Shown piece by piece: positions 10,731 through 22,773 of a stretch of DNA of 64,000 nucleotides; within the stretch, counting starts at the first letter, position 1; every line of letters starts with the position of its first letter. Source of the DNA: Fragilariopsis cylindrus CCMP1102. Its lineage: Eukaryota > Bacillariophyta > Bacillariophyceae > Bacillariales > Bacillariaceae. Location: assembly GCA_900095095.1 (NCBI GenBank), contig FMBT01000295.1, positions 677,008 to 741,007 on the forward strand. The letters are read 5' to 3'. Below the pieces are notes generated by a model that saw only the letters and a program-made list of their open reading frames with translations, was not told where the DNA came from and did no database searches. A program made the position numbers and the translations under genes.

Positions 10731-11367
10731 GATGAAAATTATAGTATATTTCATAATGGTAAAGACGTTGGTTCGATGACACCGACGTTCCGTGTACCAC
10801 AAAAGGACAATCTCAATAAAATCAAAAGATACGTCATTTTTGAGTCTTGGCCCTTCTTCTTACTTTGATTATGGACATACTATCGGTAGTGCAATTGCTA
10901 AACGTTGTGATGAAGAAAAAAAGGCAGCAGGCAGGAATATTAAGAATGCTCTTTTTATCCTTCCTTTTGACGACGCTGTTGGACAATGTGATATAATCAA
11001 AGATTTAACAACATCTTCTTGTACATCTATCTATGAAGATGAATTAGCTAACGAAATTGATGATATATCAAAATCAACTAATGAACAGTCATGGAGGATG
11101 CCATTAATTGAATCATATAATGATCAATTGATATCTAGTATTCCCGACATTACCAACTACGGTTCCAAATATGGTGGATCAACAACAGCAGGATTATTTT
11201 TACAACATTTTATCAAGGACTTATCAAGTACACAATTTGCACATATTGATATTGCTGGTCCATGTTGGGATGATACAATGAAAGATGGCGGTGCAACAGG
11301 ATATGATTCAAAACTAGTTACAGAATGGATCCGTCGTCAGTATTTTGAGGATGAGAAGCAAAAATAA
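10731..11367 (+). pseudogene. leucyl aminopeptidase (M17) pseudogene, catalytic core deleted
   Basis: Two ends of an M17 cytosol aminopeptidase are joined without the middle. At about 10731-10970, across two frames, there is N-domain-like sequence (DVGSMTPTFRVPQKDN, then LGPSSYFDYGHTIGSAIAKR). It is followed directly, from about 11000, by the C-terminal region: an LT-x-x-C segment, ELANEIDDISKSTNE, SWRMPLIESYNDQL, TNYGSKYGGSTTAGLFLQHF and AHIDIAGPCWDD. The metal-binding and catalytic segments between them (the Lys/Asp-rich region and the NTDAEGR motif) are absent. The longest frame has no ATG start, and a frame change is needed near 10830. Loss of every zinc ligand means it cannot be an active peptidase. 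A recent internal deletion or an assembly collapse are the two explanations. Confidence 0.65.
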
Positions 11368-11525
11368 ATAGTATGACAAAAAATGAAAAAAACTACTAGT
11401 TACGAAACCTACTCGACGCAATCCGTGCTTTTGTCGCGTGAATTGCAAAACTCCTTAACTAGATTCGTCTAGCAGTAGGAAGCAATTAGCTACTAGTCCA
11501 AATTCTTTGTCAGGAACGAATTATT

Positions 11526-13010
11526 TTAGTATCGCAATTTTGGACCTTTCCAGTTTAATCCAATATTTTCGAGTTTTTGAATCTGATCTAAAGATAAAAG
11601 AGAACCCTGAGATTTCTTAAATCGTTTGTATTCAGTTCGCTGTATTGATATCCACATGGCAAGTGGTGTGGGACTTTCTCGATCGATAAAAATGTTGCAC
11701 TGACCCGTATTCTTATTAAAAGCAAACAGTTTTTCGAAGTTATAGTCCCACGAAGGTGGACTAGGTTGATTTTTGCCCCACCAAAACCCAAGATGATTGA
11801 GCTTCGCAATCTTCTTAGATTCCATCTTATTCTTTCTAACCCTTTGAGTCCTTACCCATCTTCCTAGATGAAAGTTGGGGTTCTGAATATCTGTTAAATA
11901 TGGAACTCTGCAGTCACCTTCAACAATTCGAAACTCACGAAGTTCATTGAATTTAGTTGTCCATTCATTATCTTTGCTATCAACTACTGATTCTTCGTCA
12001 TCGCTCGATTCGTCCCCTTCGGTATCCTCATTTTCTTCTCTTGTGTTATCGTCCAATGACTCAGCTTTCTTAGCATGCTTCATGACTCCCTCGAGCTTCT
12101 GTTTCGTTGCTACTAGTTCTACTTCTAGCCTATTAGCGCGATGGATAGCTGCCGCAAGGTCCGTATCGAATTCTCTGTTTTTTGATCCACTTGTAACGTT
12201 TGTCTTATTGTTCAACGAAGTATCCAATGACTCAGCTTTCTTAGCACGCTTGATGGCTTCCTCGAGCTTTTGTTCCGTTGCTACTAGTTTTGCTTCTAGC
12301 CTTTCATTTGAATCGTTTGTTGCGATTAAATCGGCACTCAATTCTGCCAGCGCCTCTGGTGCAACTGCGGATGGAAGCTTGCTCGATGATATATTGTTAT
12401 TTGCTTCGCCAGCAATCGCCAACAACGACTCAGCATTCTTGACTCTTTCTATGGCTTTGCTGAGTTCTTCCTTTGTTGTTGCTAGTTCTGTCTCTAGTTC
12501 ACTATTCGATACTACGTTCGTCACGATCTCTGATGTAGCTGTAGCTGTGGTCATAAGTTGTTCTTGTGATCCACCTGTATTTGGATTGCTATTCGACATT
12601 ATCGACACTATCGACGACTCTATTTTCTTGGCTCGTTCGGTTGCTACTTCAAGCGCCGTCTTTGTTGTTGCTAGTTCTGTCTCTAGTCGTTTGATCGATT
12701 CTTGTGCTCTGGCTGCCTCGGCTCTCATTTCTTGCATCTTCTTATCCTCACTCTCATCGTGAACGATGCTTGGCTGCAAACCGATGCCTCTACCTTCTTA
12801 TTGGCTTGTTTATGTGCGATCGAGAGCTCGACTTTAAGTTTTCTGTTCAGTTGTTTGTTTCTTCTAATTCTCCTCTCTTTTTCACTAGCACCTTAAGTAT
12901 TCCGCATATTGTGTAATAGGAATAAGCTCATCATTGGTGTCCACATTCTCGCTCTTTTTCGGTACACGTAATGACGCTATCTTACGCTTTTCCCCCCTAG
13001 ATTCATTCAT
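11526..13010 (-). CDS. coiled-coil protein with two helicase-associated (HA) domains, frame-broken near the N-terminus
   Basis: The C-terminal 150 residues hold two HA domains (PF03457 type). The first is WTTKFNELREFRIVEGDCRVP followed by FHLGRWVRTQR and ending LGFWW. The second is WDYNFEKLFAFNKNTGQCN followed by LAMWISIQRTEYKR and ending IGLNW. This three-helix module is thought to bind nucleic acid and is greatly expanded in diatoms. Before it, residues 10-260 are a coiled coil with repeated KRLETELATTK-like heptads, each ending in KKAESL. The long frame starts at a TTG at 12779, so I extend the gene to the ATG at 13010, whose frame reads MNESRGEKRKIASLRVPKK. Two frame changes are needed, near 12890 and near 12780-12800; both intervening frames keep coiled-coil character. 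Role unknown, probably DNA-associated. Confidence 0.6.
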
Positions 13011-13790
13011 AGTGATGCTGGTAGTCGTGTAGATGCTATATTAATATTTTCTTGGGTTGTTTGAATAAATTTTACTTTATGCCATAATATCTTGAGCGAA
13101 GGAATCGTTGAATTATCTCTCATCGGAAAGACTCGATACACAGGCAACTGTCGATTTTTTTCTTTTGGAAGAGTAGTGTTAACAAGAAGTATTTTTAATT
13201 TGGGAGACGAAATGAAATAAAATAACCTTCTTTTTATATTTGTTACTTCTCCGTCCGCCGTTGGAGTAGAATCGAAGATTTCTATGTTTTGGGTTTTGTT
13301 GTGTAACCAACTAACTTATATTTATACTAGCTGGAGCTAGTAGTAGCAGTCCTACGTACGCTTACACAATAGGACCGATAGTCACATTTTTACCCATGAC
13401 TAAAATCTGATCTCAACAGAAATACAGTCATGTATGACATGTTGAACAGAAAAAGGACCTGTTTTCGTTCGTGGAAGATAAAATTTCGGTCGTGTAGGTG
13501 AATCACAGATCTCACTCGTTTGTTAAGTATTCAAATCTTGTCAGCAGACAAATTTTCGCGTGATAGCATTCAAATCGGATTCAAAACCGTTATATTCATT
13601 AAGAGTCGGATTTATTGAGGAATTCCATTCGACATGTCCTACTCCTACTGTGTGTATCACAATCTGCGAAGGTAAGACACGCTAATATCGACTACATTCC
13701 TCTTCATTCCTCATCAGTCGAAACCACATTCCTCACAACGTCAATCTAATAATAGCAACAGCAACGTGAAATCATTCCTATAGTATCATC
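13011..13790. other. intergenic stretch, no supported gene
   Basis: AT-rich divergent intergenic region between the HA-domain gene and the coiled-coil gene. No open frame of note, no obvious repeat; CTAGCTGGAGCTAGTAGTAG at 13328-13347 is a local imperfect palindrome. The last 50 bases before 13791 are CAACAGCAACG-like and probably the leader of the next gene. Confidence 0.4.
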
Positions 13791-16420
13791 ATGGCTTGGC
13801 GCAATCGAATAACCGGAATGAAAAACCGGCCAAACAATTTCCGAAAACTAAATATAGACTCTTATGACGAAGTAGAAGATGACACACCATTATTAGTCCA
13901 ATCGTCTTCTTCCTTCACGTCGTCCCCGATTTCTTCTGTCCGAAGTTGTAGTCCTAACTTTACTAGTAGTCTCGGTTTCAGCAAGACGAAATCTTTAGAG
14001 ACAACAGATAGCAACAGCAACAATAATATCGCCGCTGTTCCCGATGAAATCGAGGCTCTTTCCTTCCGTGAGGATCAACAACAAGAACGAAGTTTCGTTG
14101 CACAATTTCAACCGAATAGTGTGATGATCAACGAAGAGGAAGGAGAAGAAGAAAATGGTGATACGACGACTATATTTGATGACGATAATGATGACGATAA
14201 CGTCCATGACGACCATTCTTCGAACGATGGGAGCATGTACACAGAAGATTGTAAGGAAGGAAAAGAGACACATGATGTGAAATCATTGCGGGCTCCATCT
14301 ATAACGGGTAGCGAGAAGAATAACGGCGAAGAAGACAACACCAGTCGAAACTACAGCACAACTAACAACAGCAAAAGCAGTAGCAGCAAAAATCACAGAA
14401 TCGAAACTATAACGACGAAGATGCTGACGCTGCCACATGGAATGCCGACGAGGTAGATGCCTTCGTGGATGTGAATGATTTTGGTAACAGATCTGGATCG
14501 AGAAAAGTACCACCAATGATGATGACGATGCCACCACCCACAGTCGAAATCAGTGGTGTGGACTTATTGTTGGAACGGGATAGTTCCGTGAATGAATTGC
14601 AAGAAGTGAGTCATCTCATGACCTTCAACGCATTAGTTTTGATTCAAAAACAAAAGGATTGGATTGAGGGATCGTCCGATGCAACGAACGGTGCAAACAA
14701 AGGAAGTAGTAGTTTGATTACAATGGAACTTGAAAATCTAGAACGGAAAATTAAATTATAATGGATCATAAGGCATGGCCGAATGAAAAAGAACGGATCA
14801 AGCAAGAACGTTACCCACTAACACCATCGAAGGCATTTTTCAAATCGATGGCATTGATTGATAAATCCATTGAACAATTTCATAAAGGGTATTTAAAGTT
14901 TATGTCCAATACTAGTGAGGAGAACCATGAACTTAAAACACGCGTAGACGAATTGGAAACATTGAATGAGTCTTTACAAGACGAAGCGTCAAGGTCACGT
15001 CAGAAAACGGAAACGATCCGGAACCTACAACAAGAACGAGATGATCTAACAGGAAAGGTAGAACGGACGGATGAACGATTGGCATCGCTGGTCAAATCAA
15101 AGGTTATCATCGTCGACGTAGAAGGAGACAAAAACACTGATAGTAGTAGTAGTCCCAACAGCAACAAGGATTCAAATTTCCATTGCGTCAAGTCATATAT
15201 ACACAAGTTAGAAGTTGAACGGGAAAGACACCTAGCAGAAATTCAATTATTAAAAAGTGCTGTAAAGAGCAAGAATTCCAAAGATTCCGAACACGACAAC
15301 GAATCATCATCGTGTCTGCTGCTGCTACTGAAGTCAACGCGGACGAGACAGAAGTTTGGATGGTTCGTCGTCGACAACGTCAGACGATATCAAAATCAAT
15401 AACGAAATCATTCTGACCATGATTTAGGTTCTCGATGGCACACTCTTCAAGAAAACGAGGAAGCAACAGCGTTGGCAGCAGTAAGGAACAGCAAGTCAAT
15501 AAGTTGTGTGCAAAGGTGGCGGAACGAGAATCCGCTTTGATTTCGATCCGATCGGAATGCAAACTAATGAGGATGCAACTTTTGCAGCTCGAAACGAATC
15601 GGAATGAATACAAGTCTCAATGTGATTGTAAGGACTCTGCCTTGTCGGTGTCTCAAGACCGTATCGCAAACTTAGAAGACGAAGTCCTTCGGACACACGC
15701 TCGATGTGCTACGTACGAGGAAGATTATGAAGCTTTGAAAGAATCATTCGCAACACAAAAATTAGCAACGAATCAAGAATTGAACAATTCGCATCTTGAC
15801 GTGAAGATGCAAACTGAATCAATCCGAACAGAATTCGAAGAGAAACTTCAACACACAGAAGAACAATTGATGGAGGTTAAAATAGACCGAGAACGACTCG
15901 TCCGGGATTTGAAACTATCCGTCGAGGAGGTCGAATTAGAACGAGATATTCTGCGATCACGTCTAGTAGAGAATGCCGCTGCTGAGTTGTCTTTCGCGCC
16001 GATCACACAGGATTATTTTGATGAAGAAAAGAAAGAATCAGAAGATCTACCATCTGAAAGATTTGTTTCTTCTTCAGAAGCTCGAAGATTAATGGAATTA
16101 GAAAAAGATCTAGAGAACTTTAATCGAATGCGCGGACGACTTGCGGAAAAGGCCTCTGCGCAGACGTTTACCATCGCAACCTTGCAAGAAGAAAATGATA
16201 TGAAAGAACAACAATTGAAATCTCTCAGTGAAATGGTCGAACAGTTATTAGGTAAAAATGGCAAAGATGGAGATGAAGGCACCACCGGCGTAGCAACAAC
16301 AACCGCCCTTGGGGACATAGAATTTCTAATTTGCGTGATCGTTCTCAACGTAAAGCAGCAGCACTACTGAGTCGAAGCCGACACGGGAGTATGCATGGTG
16401 GAAGTCGACATGGAGAATGA
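13791..16420 (+). CDS. long coiled-coil protein, reading frame broken at least four times
   Basis: Four consecutive plus-strand frames (13791-14456, 14465-14761, 14761-15402, 15435-16370) read as one protein. The N-terminal 220 residues are Ser/Asp-rich and disordered. The middle contains LEETLNE-, RNLQQERDDL- and DELETLNESLQDEASRS-like heptads. The C-terminal 300 residues are a continuous coiled coil (ERDILRSRLVEN, LEKDLENFNRMRGRLAEK). At each junction the next frame continues sensible protein: DADAATWNADEVDAFVDVND bridges near 14400, and ISNLRDRSQRKAAALLSRSR replaces the nonsense end near 16300, giving a likely stop at 16418-16420. Breaks lie near 14386-14392 (A5), 14755, 15300-15430 and 16300. 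These may be assembly indels or early decay. The family is not recognised; a cytoskeletal or tethering role is typical for such proteins but unproven. Confidence 0.5.
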
Positions 16421-16710
16421 GCGAGGTCCGATTTTTAATACGCAATTAACATTTTACATGGTTCAAAAGTTTGTTTACACATTAATGCATAGAACAGCAT
16501 ACCAAAATTCAATCAATTTATCTTCTCTTAATATACATATTTATAATTGAAACTTTATCATTTTAAGCGTCATCTATTTCATCGATATGCGATACATTAT
16601 GTTTTAACGTCGTACTAATTAATTGTGTCAACTATTTCAGTAACTGCAAATAAGAATATTATATCATATATATTATTTATATTAATTTTTAGTAATTTAA
16701 ATAGTATTAT

Positions 16711-17398
16711 TTACCGGACACCACCGGCGGCTGCTTCTTCTGCGGCTCTTTTTTGTTGCATGGCTTGATGTTCTGCAAATCTTAATCCTACTCGTTGTGT
16801 CATTTTAATGTATCGACCGGAACAATTTTCCTGTAGTAATAATATATGAAATGAAATTAAAAAAAGGCAAAGCGATCATTAATTTTTGTTAAGACAAACA
16901 AGCGCAACGCAACTCTCGATTGATTCATTCGTTATTCGACGAAAAAAAAGTCGATGGCAGTAGCAATAGCAATATACGGGACACGTACCATACAGGATAT
17001 TTCACTTTTGTCAAGTGTTTTCGATCGAAAGGAACTAACGCAACCATCGAAACAACGTTCTACCAATCTGTTGTACATACTGAATTAATATTTTAATCAA
17101 TATTTAATGTATAATAATATATGATATGAATGAATGAATGACAAAAAAAAAATGTGAGAATATAAAGTGTATAAAATTATATCGACCCCTCGATCGATCG
17201 ACGGCTCCACTTAAAAGTTCGTTCTGTCCTTGTGGAATTACCACTTCAAAATACAGTCACCCACTATTACAAGTACAATATACAACCAAAATACTGTCTG
17301 TACTGTACTCACGACAAACTATCCTTCAGTTGCATCTGTTCTAGATGTTGCATAAACTCCTGCTGTTTGTATGGTGGTAAATTTTGAACAGCATCCAT
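16711..17398 (-). CDS. TIM9: Tim9, small mitochondrial intermembrane-space chaperone, three exons
   Basis: A 98-residue protein is encoded by exons 17398-17313, 17079-16989 and 16830-16711, with introns of 233 and 158 bp that have GTGAGT/GTACGT donors and TTCAG/CTACAG acceptors. Each exon is too short to stand out as an open frame. Exon 1 gives MDAVQNLPPYKQQEFMQHL. Exon 2 gives YNRLVERCFDGCVSSFRSKT. Exon 3 continues ENCSGRYIKMTQRVGLRF. The twin CX3C motifs CFDGC and CMENC, the latter spanning the second splice junction, are the hallmark of small Tims, and the YIKMTQRVGLRF-x-E segment matches Tim9 rather than Tim8/10/13. Tim9 pairs with Tim10 to escort hydrophobic precursors through the intermembrane space to TIM22; the cysteines form disulfides through the Mia40 pathway. 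Length is normal (about 90 residues). All splice phases close exactly. Confidence 0.9.
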
Positions 17399-18176
17399 TT
17401 TTGTGTAGTCTTTTTTCTTTTTTCTATAGTTTCAACGTGTCGTAACTTTTCTGATTATTTATGCTGTGTTTCTAAATGAAATACAACAAGATGGTAGTAG
17501 TAGCAAAGAAGGGGTTGTTTGTTTGTTTGTTGTTGTCGTTGTTCCTTTCTCCTTTTTGTTTGTGAAAAATAAAGAGAAAAGAGTTTTTTTAACTAAAGTC
17601 TGTCTGTCCTCCACTCGTCGCAATGTTACATTACTTCCTCCATCGATATCGTTAATTTAGTCACGAGTTTTTTTCGATAAAAATTAAGAAACGTAACTTA
17701 CCGGTAGAACACTCGGACGGAGTGAGTCGAGTTGGAGTCGTTTGTCTCATTTTTTGAGTAAAGTGTGTTTACAAAAAGCACGTGCCAGTCATGAACGGAA
17801 ATGTTTAGATAAATCCCTCAAATTTTGGTGAATTGTTTAAATATTATTATGTACTAGTAGTCTTGTGAATATTGAATACTATCATTGTACTATTCAACAA
17901 TACAAACAAGGGCGGGCACACGGTTAACACAAAACAAAAAGCCGTATTACCTCCACCAAAAATAACAGCAAACTAACGCACATTCAGCTTTCTCAAAAAT
18001 CGTGCTATTCATTCACTGCTACAGGAACAAGGAATCATTGAGACCGTATCAATAAAGACAAAGATACCTACTACTGTACAAAGATCATCAATCACATCAA
18101 AGACAGATTTAATAAGCACACAACAAAAGAATTTCAAAACAAAACAAAAGAAAACAATATAATATAATATAATATT
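17399..18176. other. divergent intergenic region between Tim9 and the TM-protein gene
   Basis: No gene supported. Contains poly-T tracts near 17410-17430 and 17581-17592, a GTTTGTTTGTTTGTTGTTG run near 17515-17535, and an A-rich leader with TATAATATAATATAATATT directly before 18177. Confidence 0.4.
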
Positions 18177-19171
18177 ATGTTGCGTCTACTATCAACTCCA
18201 CGTCAATTGGTTCTTTCTGTCGTCGTCGTTTGCGGCCTTTTATTCATCTCATCTTCGTCGTCGTTGTCATCATCATCATTAGTATCAGCGGAAGAAGACG
18301 CATCATTATCATTACGAGCGGTACCTGGTGATGAACGTTATCAAAGAAGACAGGCATGGGATGCTTTTGGTTTCTTAATGATGAGTAAGTACAACTAGTG
18401 GTTATTAGTTCACATTATATATTTTGGGTTGTATTGTGTGTGCATCGTGTGCCGCCTTGCCTAAACAATGTAAATTTTAATAGAACGGAGCGGAGATAAT
18501 TGTTTTGTACCATTATTTCTTGTTTTGCTAAACAAATCTTTTCTATATCTATATTTTTTCTTTATTTGACAACTAATTTGAACACAGTGGTTGGTGGTGG
18601 TAGGGATTGTGGACCGTTAGGGTCAATGAAAGTTCATATACCTGATCATGGAAAATGCAATGAATGTATGGGTGGGAATACTAACAGTTGTAATACATTG
18701 TGTTCAATGAAATCGCAATCTCACAAGTCACATTATTCAAATTTTTGTGAAAGTGATTCAACCACCACCACTAGTAGTGCAGAAAGTAGTGATGTTAATT
18801 CGTATACTGACAATACAGCACCGGGGAGTGTAACAACTGAAGGTAATTATTCGAAAGGGTTTCAATTTTGGATGGTGGCAACAGCTGCCTCTGTGGGATT
18901 AGCTTTGGTGGCAATTCATTTAGGGCAACGGAAAGAACGTGACACTGATCCCTATCCTGATATGGCGGCGATGACAATGAAAGTTTAAGTTCCTCCTATT
19001 CAGGTGGTGCGAATGCAAGAGGTAGTGTTGGTCTACGTTAGCGGCAGTTTCGGCATTTGCGGATGGTATGATGCCCGGCACTACTAAACTACCAAACAAG
19101 TTGAATTAGCAGAATACCAACTTGATGATACACCATCACCACCTTCGTATCCTCAATCTGCTTTGGTTTAG
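18177..19171 (+). CDS. secreted/type I membrane protein with Cys-rich ectodomain, two exons
   Basis: Exon 1 is 18177-18384 and exon 2 starts at 18588. The intron has a GTAAGT donor and an AACACAG acceptor and keeps phase. Exon 1 encodes a signal peptide (LVLSVVVVCGLLFISSSSS) followed by an acidic stretch. Exon 2 encodes a Cys-rich ectodomain with CGPLGS, HGKCNECMGGNTNSCNTLCSM and YSNFC, then a Ser/Thr linker and one transmembrane helix (FWMVATAASVGLALVAIHLG) with a basic stop-transfer QRKER. The first in-frame stop is at 18986-18988, giving 202 residues. The tail probably continues in another frame, because DDNESLSSSYSGGANARGS and then VELAEYQLDDTPSPPSYPQS follow to a stop at 19169-19171. Breaks would lie near 18958 and 19040. 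Family not recognised; no catalytic motif. Confidence 0.65.
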
Positions 19172-19795
19172 TTTAAACAAAAAGGGAAAATAATGAAAGA
19201 AGAAAAAGCTGGGACAGATCAATGTATTGTGATCGATTGGCGTTCTACATTATTTTATATATGTTTTAGAGGAGAAGAAAATCACTGGGTACAACGTTTG
19301 TATACTATCCACCCCCCTCCACCCCCCGTCGCTGCCGCTGCCGCCCATAATGAGGCGCATGTCATTTGTGTTTAATAATGGTAGTACAAGTACAGTATGA
19401 TATATTATCATCATTCTTATTTTCATAGTATTAATACTATTACATATCCATTCATATAATTTATAAACCGCTTTAACATTACATCAAATACATTACTACT
19501 ATCATTTGTTTGACATGGCATGCCATGCCATGCATTAATAGTCAGTTGATTTTGTCTCTCAAAATAGCAGTAGTGGTTGTTCTTTCTGACTGAGAGTCAT
19601 TCTGTCTACGAGGCATAATGAATAGAATTACTATTTGTATAGCATCCAGTAAAGCTAGAATAGTCGAGTCTAGGATTATTTTAATTCGCTCTATAATTTT
19701 TCGTTAAATCATCATAGTGAAAATTTATTTTTTCTCGTTTCTAATAAAACATACTACAGACACTTTCTATATTATACCAAGGACTTGACTTAGTC
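19172..19795. other. convergent intergenic region
   Basis: 3' flank of two convergent genes. A C-rich tract (CCACCCCCCTCCACCCCCC) lies at 19309-19328 and a GGCATGCCATGCCATGCAT repeat at 19518-19536. No gene supported; the short frame at 19193-19375 looks like chance. Confidence 0.4.
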
Positions 19796-22207
19796 TTAGT
19801 TGTTGAAGATACTGGGTGCTATACAGACCGGATGTTTGACATCACGATTATCTGGTAAATCTTCGAAGGCTGCACGGTCGTACATATTTCGTGGTTTTAA
19901 AACAAACCCACTACCGAAATTAGATACCACTGGAACATCTTCAGCCTTTGGATAATGCTGCACGCCGAACATAATCCAAAAGACAAGATCTTCACTTATA
20001 ACATCATCTCCTTGTTGTTGAAATTCACGTAAATCGAAACTTGGAAATGCTGTACCGATTTGATAATTGGACGGAAATGAGCAATACCGTTCTGAATCTT
20101 TTTGACGGGTAATAGCAACATTGCTATATTGCCAGGCCGTTGCTGCAGCAACCGGATGATCGGAGGGGAAAACTTGACTCGGTATTGTATGATCGAATGC
20201 AATTTCGTATGATCGTTGTGATCCCCATTTGTTCGTTGTATCGGATGCGATTATGATCGTGTCGTAATCTTTTGCTGAAATACCTCGTTCTGTATCGATC
20301 GTAGTCCAGTCCATATATTTCACACCATTGTACGAATATGAACCAGGCTTCGTTGATTTACCACCCGTTGCCTCCTCATAGGTACCATACTTGACTTTTC
20401 CTGCCATAAGAGTATTCTGTACTCCACCAATATCCAGATCAGCTTTTACGCCAATGATATGATCATGGAGTAAGCCGGCCATATTATTATGTAACCTTGT
20501 ACCAAAAAAAGGTGATTCTTGATTTTTGTCTCGAGTAGCATCAACACTGTACCCCGCCTGGAGGTACCCGCCCATCTCGACGTCCAATTTCATAACACCA
20601 TCCGCCATGAGTGATAACGTTGGTATGTAATTATAATTGCCCATCACACTCACTACTCGAATCTTTAGTAAGGTTCTGGGTATACCTGCAACGCGGTTTG
20701 ATTTAGATAATTCATGGCGCCACATGGGTTCTCCTGTTGGTTGTTCAAAAATACACATTAGATTATGAGAAACTTCTGCCTTCGCTCCGTTTTTGTGTTG
20801 AATGATAGGAAGTAAGGTTGCATCCTCGGGACAATCTAGTCCTAATTCTAGAGCTGAATAACTCCCAATCTCCCAATTCGAATCGAAGTACACAGTTTGT
20901 CCCGCTCCTCCCATCCCCGAATAACTGGCAAAAAACTCCTGAAAGTTCAATTCATATGCCAACCGTTCACCCTGAAAGGATAGATTACGAACAACCATTC
21001 CGTGCATTTGATCGGATGCAATATGAAACGTCCAACCTAACCAAGATACTCTATGACCAACTCCATCCCTGCCTTTATCAATTACGTAACGTTTGCCACT
21101 AGAATGATAGGATATGGGTTCCTTAATTGTCGCATCTTGGCGGACTGGCTGTATTGGATCGGTCGACGTCCATTCTGCATTGGATGAACGGATTGCTGCA
21201 CATGGCTCCACAGCACCGTTTGTGATTGCATCTAATAATGCTTCTGCGGATTCGTAGGGGCCTTGGTAACAATATTCGAAATTTGTTGTTTCCCATTGAC
21301 TCGGATCGATGTCGGGATTTTCAATGATTTGGAAACTAATCGGTACTGGTAATAAACAAGACGGACCAAATTCGCCATTTGGAACTTGTAAAATAAAATG
21401 GATATTCGTAATACGTTTTTCGGGTGTTGTTGCTAATTTGCATATTCTATATACTTCATTTATCTCTCCATTGCATTCATCTCCACCAAAACAATACCCT
21501 CCAGTTGCAGCACGGAATAACTTTCGAAGCGTATAGGCTTGTTTGAAGACTTGATCGTCGACGTATTTTTTTAAGTGACTATAATTCCTCGTTGGGCCCA
21601 TGGCATTCATTGTCTTTTAATAATTTTTCAACGACTGCATTTTCTGTTTGAACTTCCCCATTCTTTATTGGACCAATTTTATATTGCATTACATCTCTTG
21701 GACGTTCTCTACCACGATGTATCGTAACTATAGCATACCGATCAGGTGGTTGTTTGTATCTCCATCGAGGTATGCAATCGCTTCTGTTTTAGGTGGTGGA
21801 AATAACTGCATAAACACATATAATTTCTATTAAATGCTTTGTTGGAACTGTCAATGTCATCCATCGTCGAATCGGCAATGTTTGTCCCATCGCCGTTACG
21901 TATTCGACGAGTGACTCGTATTCTTCTGAATTTAGTTGATCAAATATTGATTCTCTTCTATTGAATGTACCTGCCGAAGATACAGCTCCTTCTTCTTGAC
22001 ATTCCCCGCATTCCTGCTCACGCCGTTGTTGTCGAGGTCGATGATCGCTACTACCACGGATACCATTGTGATCAACATCATCATCCTTGTATCGATCAGT
22101 TGTCGTCGTCGCCGTGAAGAAGAAGAAGAAGAAGAAGCTGATGATACAAATAATATCGACGAGACAGCGACAAATAATATAACGTGCTTTCTTTTCGAAA
22201 AGTTCAT
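19796..22207 (-). CDS. copper amine oxidase, secretory, N-terminal region frame-broken
   Basis: The intact 604-residue frame (21610-19796) is the catalytic part of a copper/topaquinone amine oxidase, which oxidises primary amines to aldehydes with release of NH3 and H2O2. The catalytic-base Asp243 sits in YFDSNWEIGSY. The cofactor-precursor Tyr326 is in NYNY, where the family normally has NYD/EY. Copper ligands are His382 and His384 in LLHDHIIG, and a third His in FGVQHYPKAEDVP. The N-terminal domains lie upstream in three other frames: a signal peptide from the ATG at 22207 (KHVILFVAVSSILFVSSAS), SEEYESLVEYV, LFPPPKTEAIAYLDGDT and PPDRYAIVTIHRGRERP. Together they restore a normal-length protein of about 780 residues. 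Breaks are near 22120, 21815, 21760 (an A3 run) and 21610. It is likely functional if the breaks are assembly errors. Confidence 0.8.
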
Positions 22208-22773
22208 TGTGCAGGTTCTGTCGTCACTTGCCTATGATTGTATGCGTTGTTGTTGTTGCGACTAGTAGATTGAACAAGGCGTGATACTCGAGCCATATTA
22301 CTTTTTGTACTACTATTAGTGCACAATGAATTGAGATTTACAAGATCACATACTTTCTCACTGACTTCGCTATTGTCGTTTTTGTGGCGATCATAAAGAT
22401 TTTGACATTTGCGATTTCGCCAAAAAACGAAAGAACATAACTTTAGTTTTAGGGGAGCGCTAGCAGATATATATTACTACTTCAGTATTGACCCTGAAAA
22501 ATTAAACTCTCCCCCTAATCTGTAGGGGCATAATTATTTCTTTATAGCTAACGGTAGCTATGAATATATGTAAGGAGAGTGCCAATGAATTCAATTAATT
22601 TTATCTCGAAGTCTTATCCTTCTCCTACAGTATTTCATATTGAGTTCAATGATAGGTATCCATTGAAGTCAATGGCCATACTAGTATCTGATTAGCCGAT
22701 ATTTAGTTTTCATGACACTGTTATCGTTGGCACTTAACTTCAAGAAATCACCCATAGCGATAAGAAAATATAG
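22208..22773. other. divergent promoter region of amine oxidase and CRAL-TRIO genes
   Basis: No gene supported. GTTGTTGTTG near 22248 and a CCCCC run near 22510. Otherwise unremarkable AT-rich sequence. Confidence 0.4.

Noticed and set aside
12780-12900. Frame breaks in the HA-domain gene can be repaired by removing 7- and 8-bp GT...AG segments, suggesting micro-introns.
   Set aside because: Far below any known intron size. One-base indels at nearby short A runs repair the frame equally well and keep a better coiled coil.
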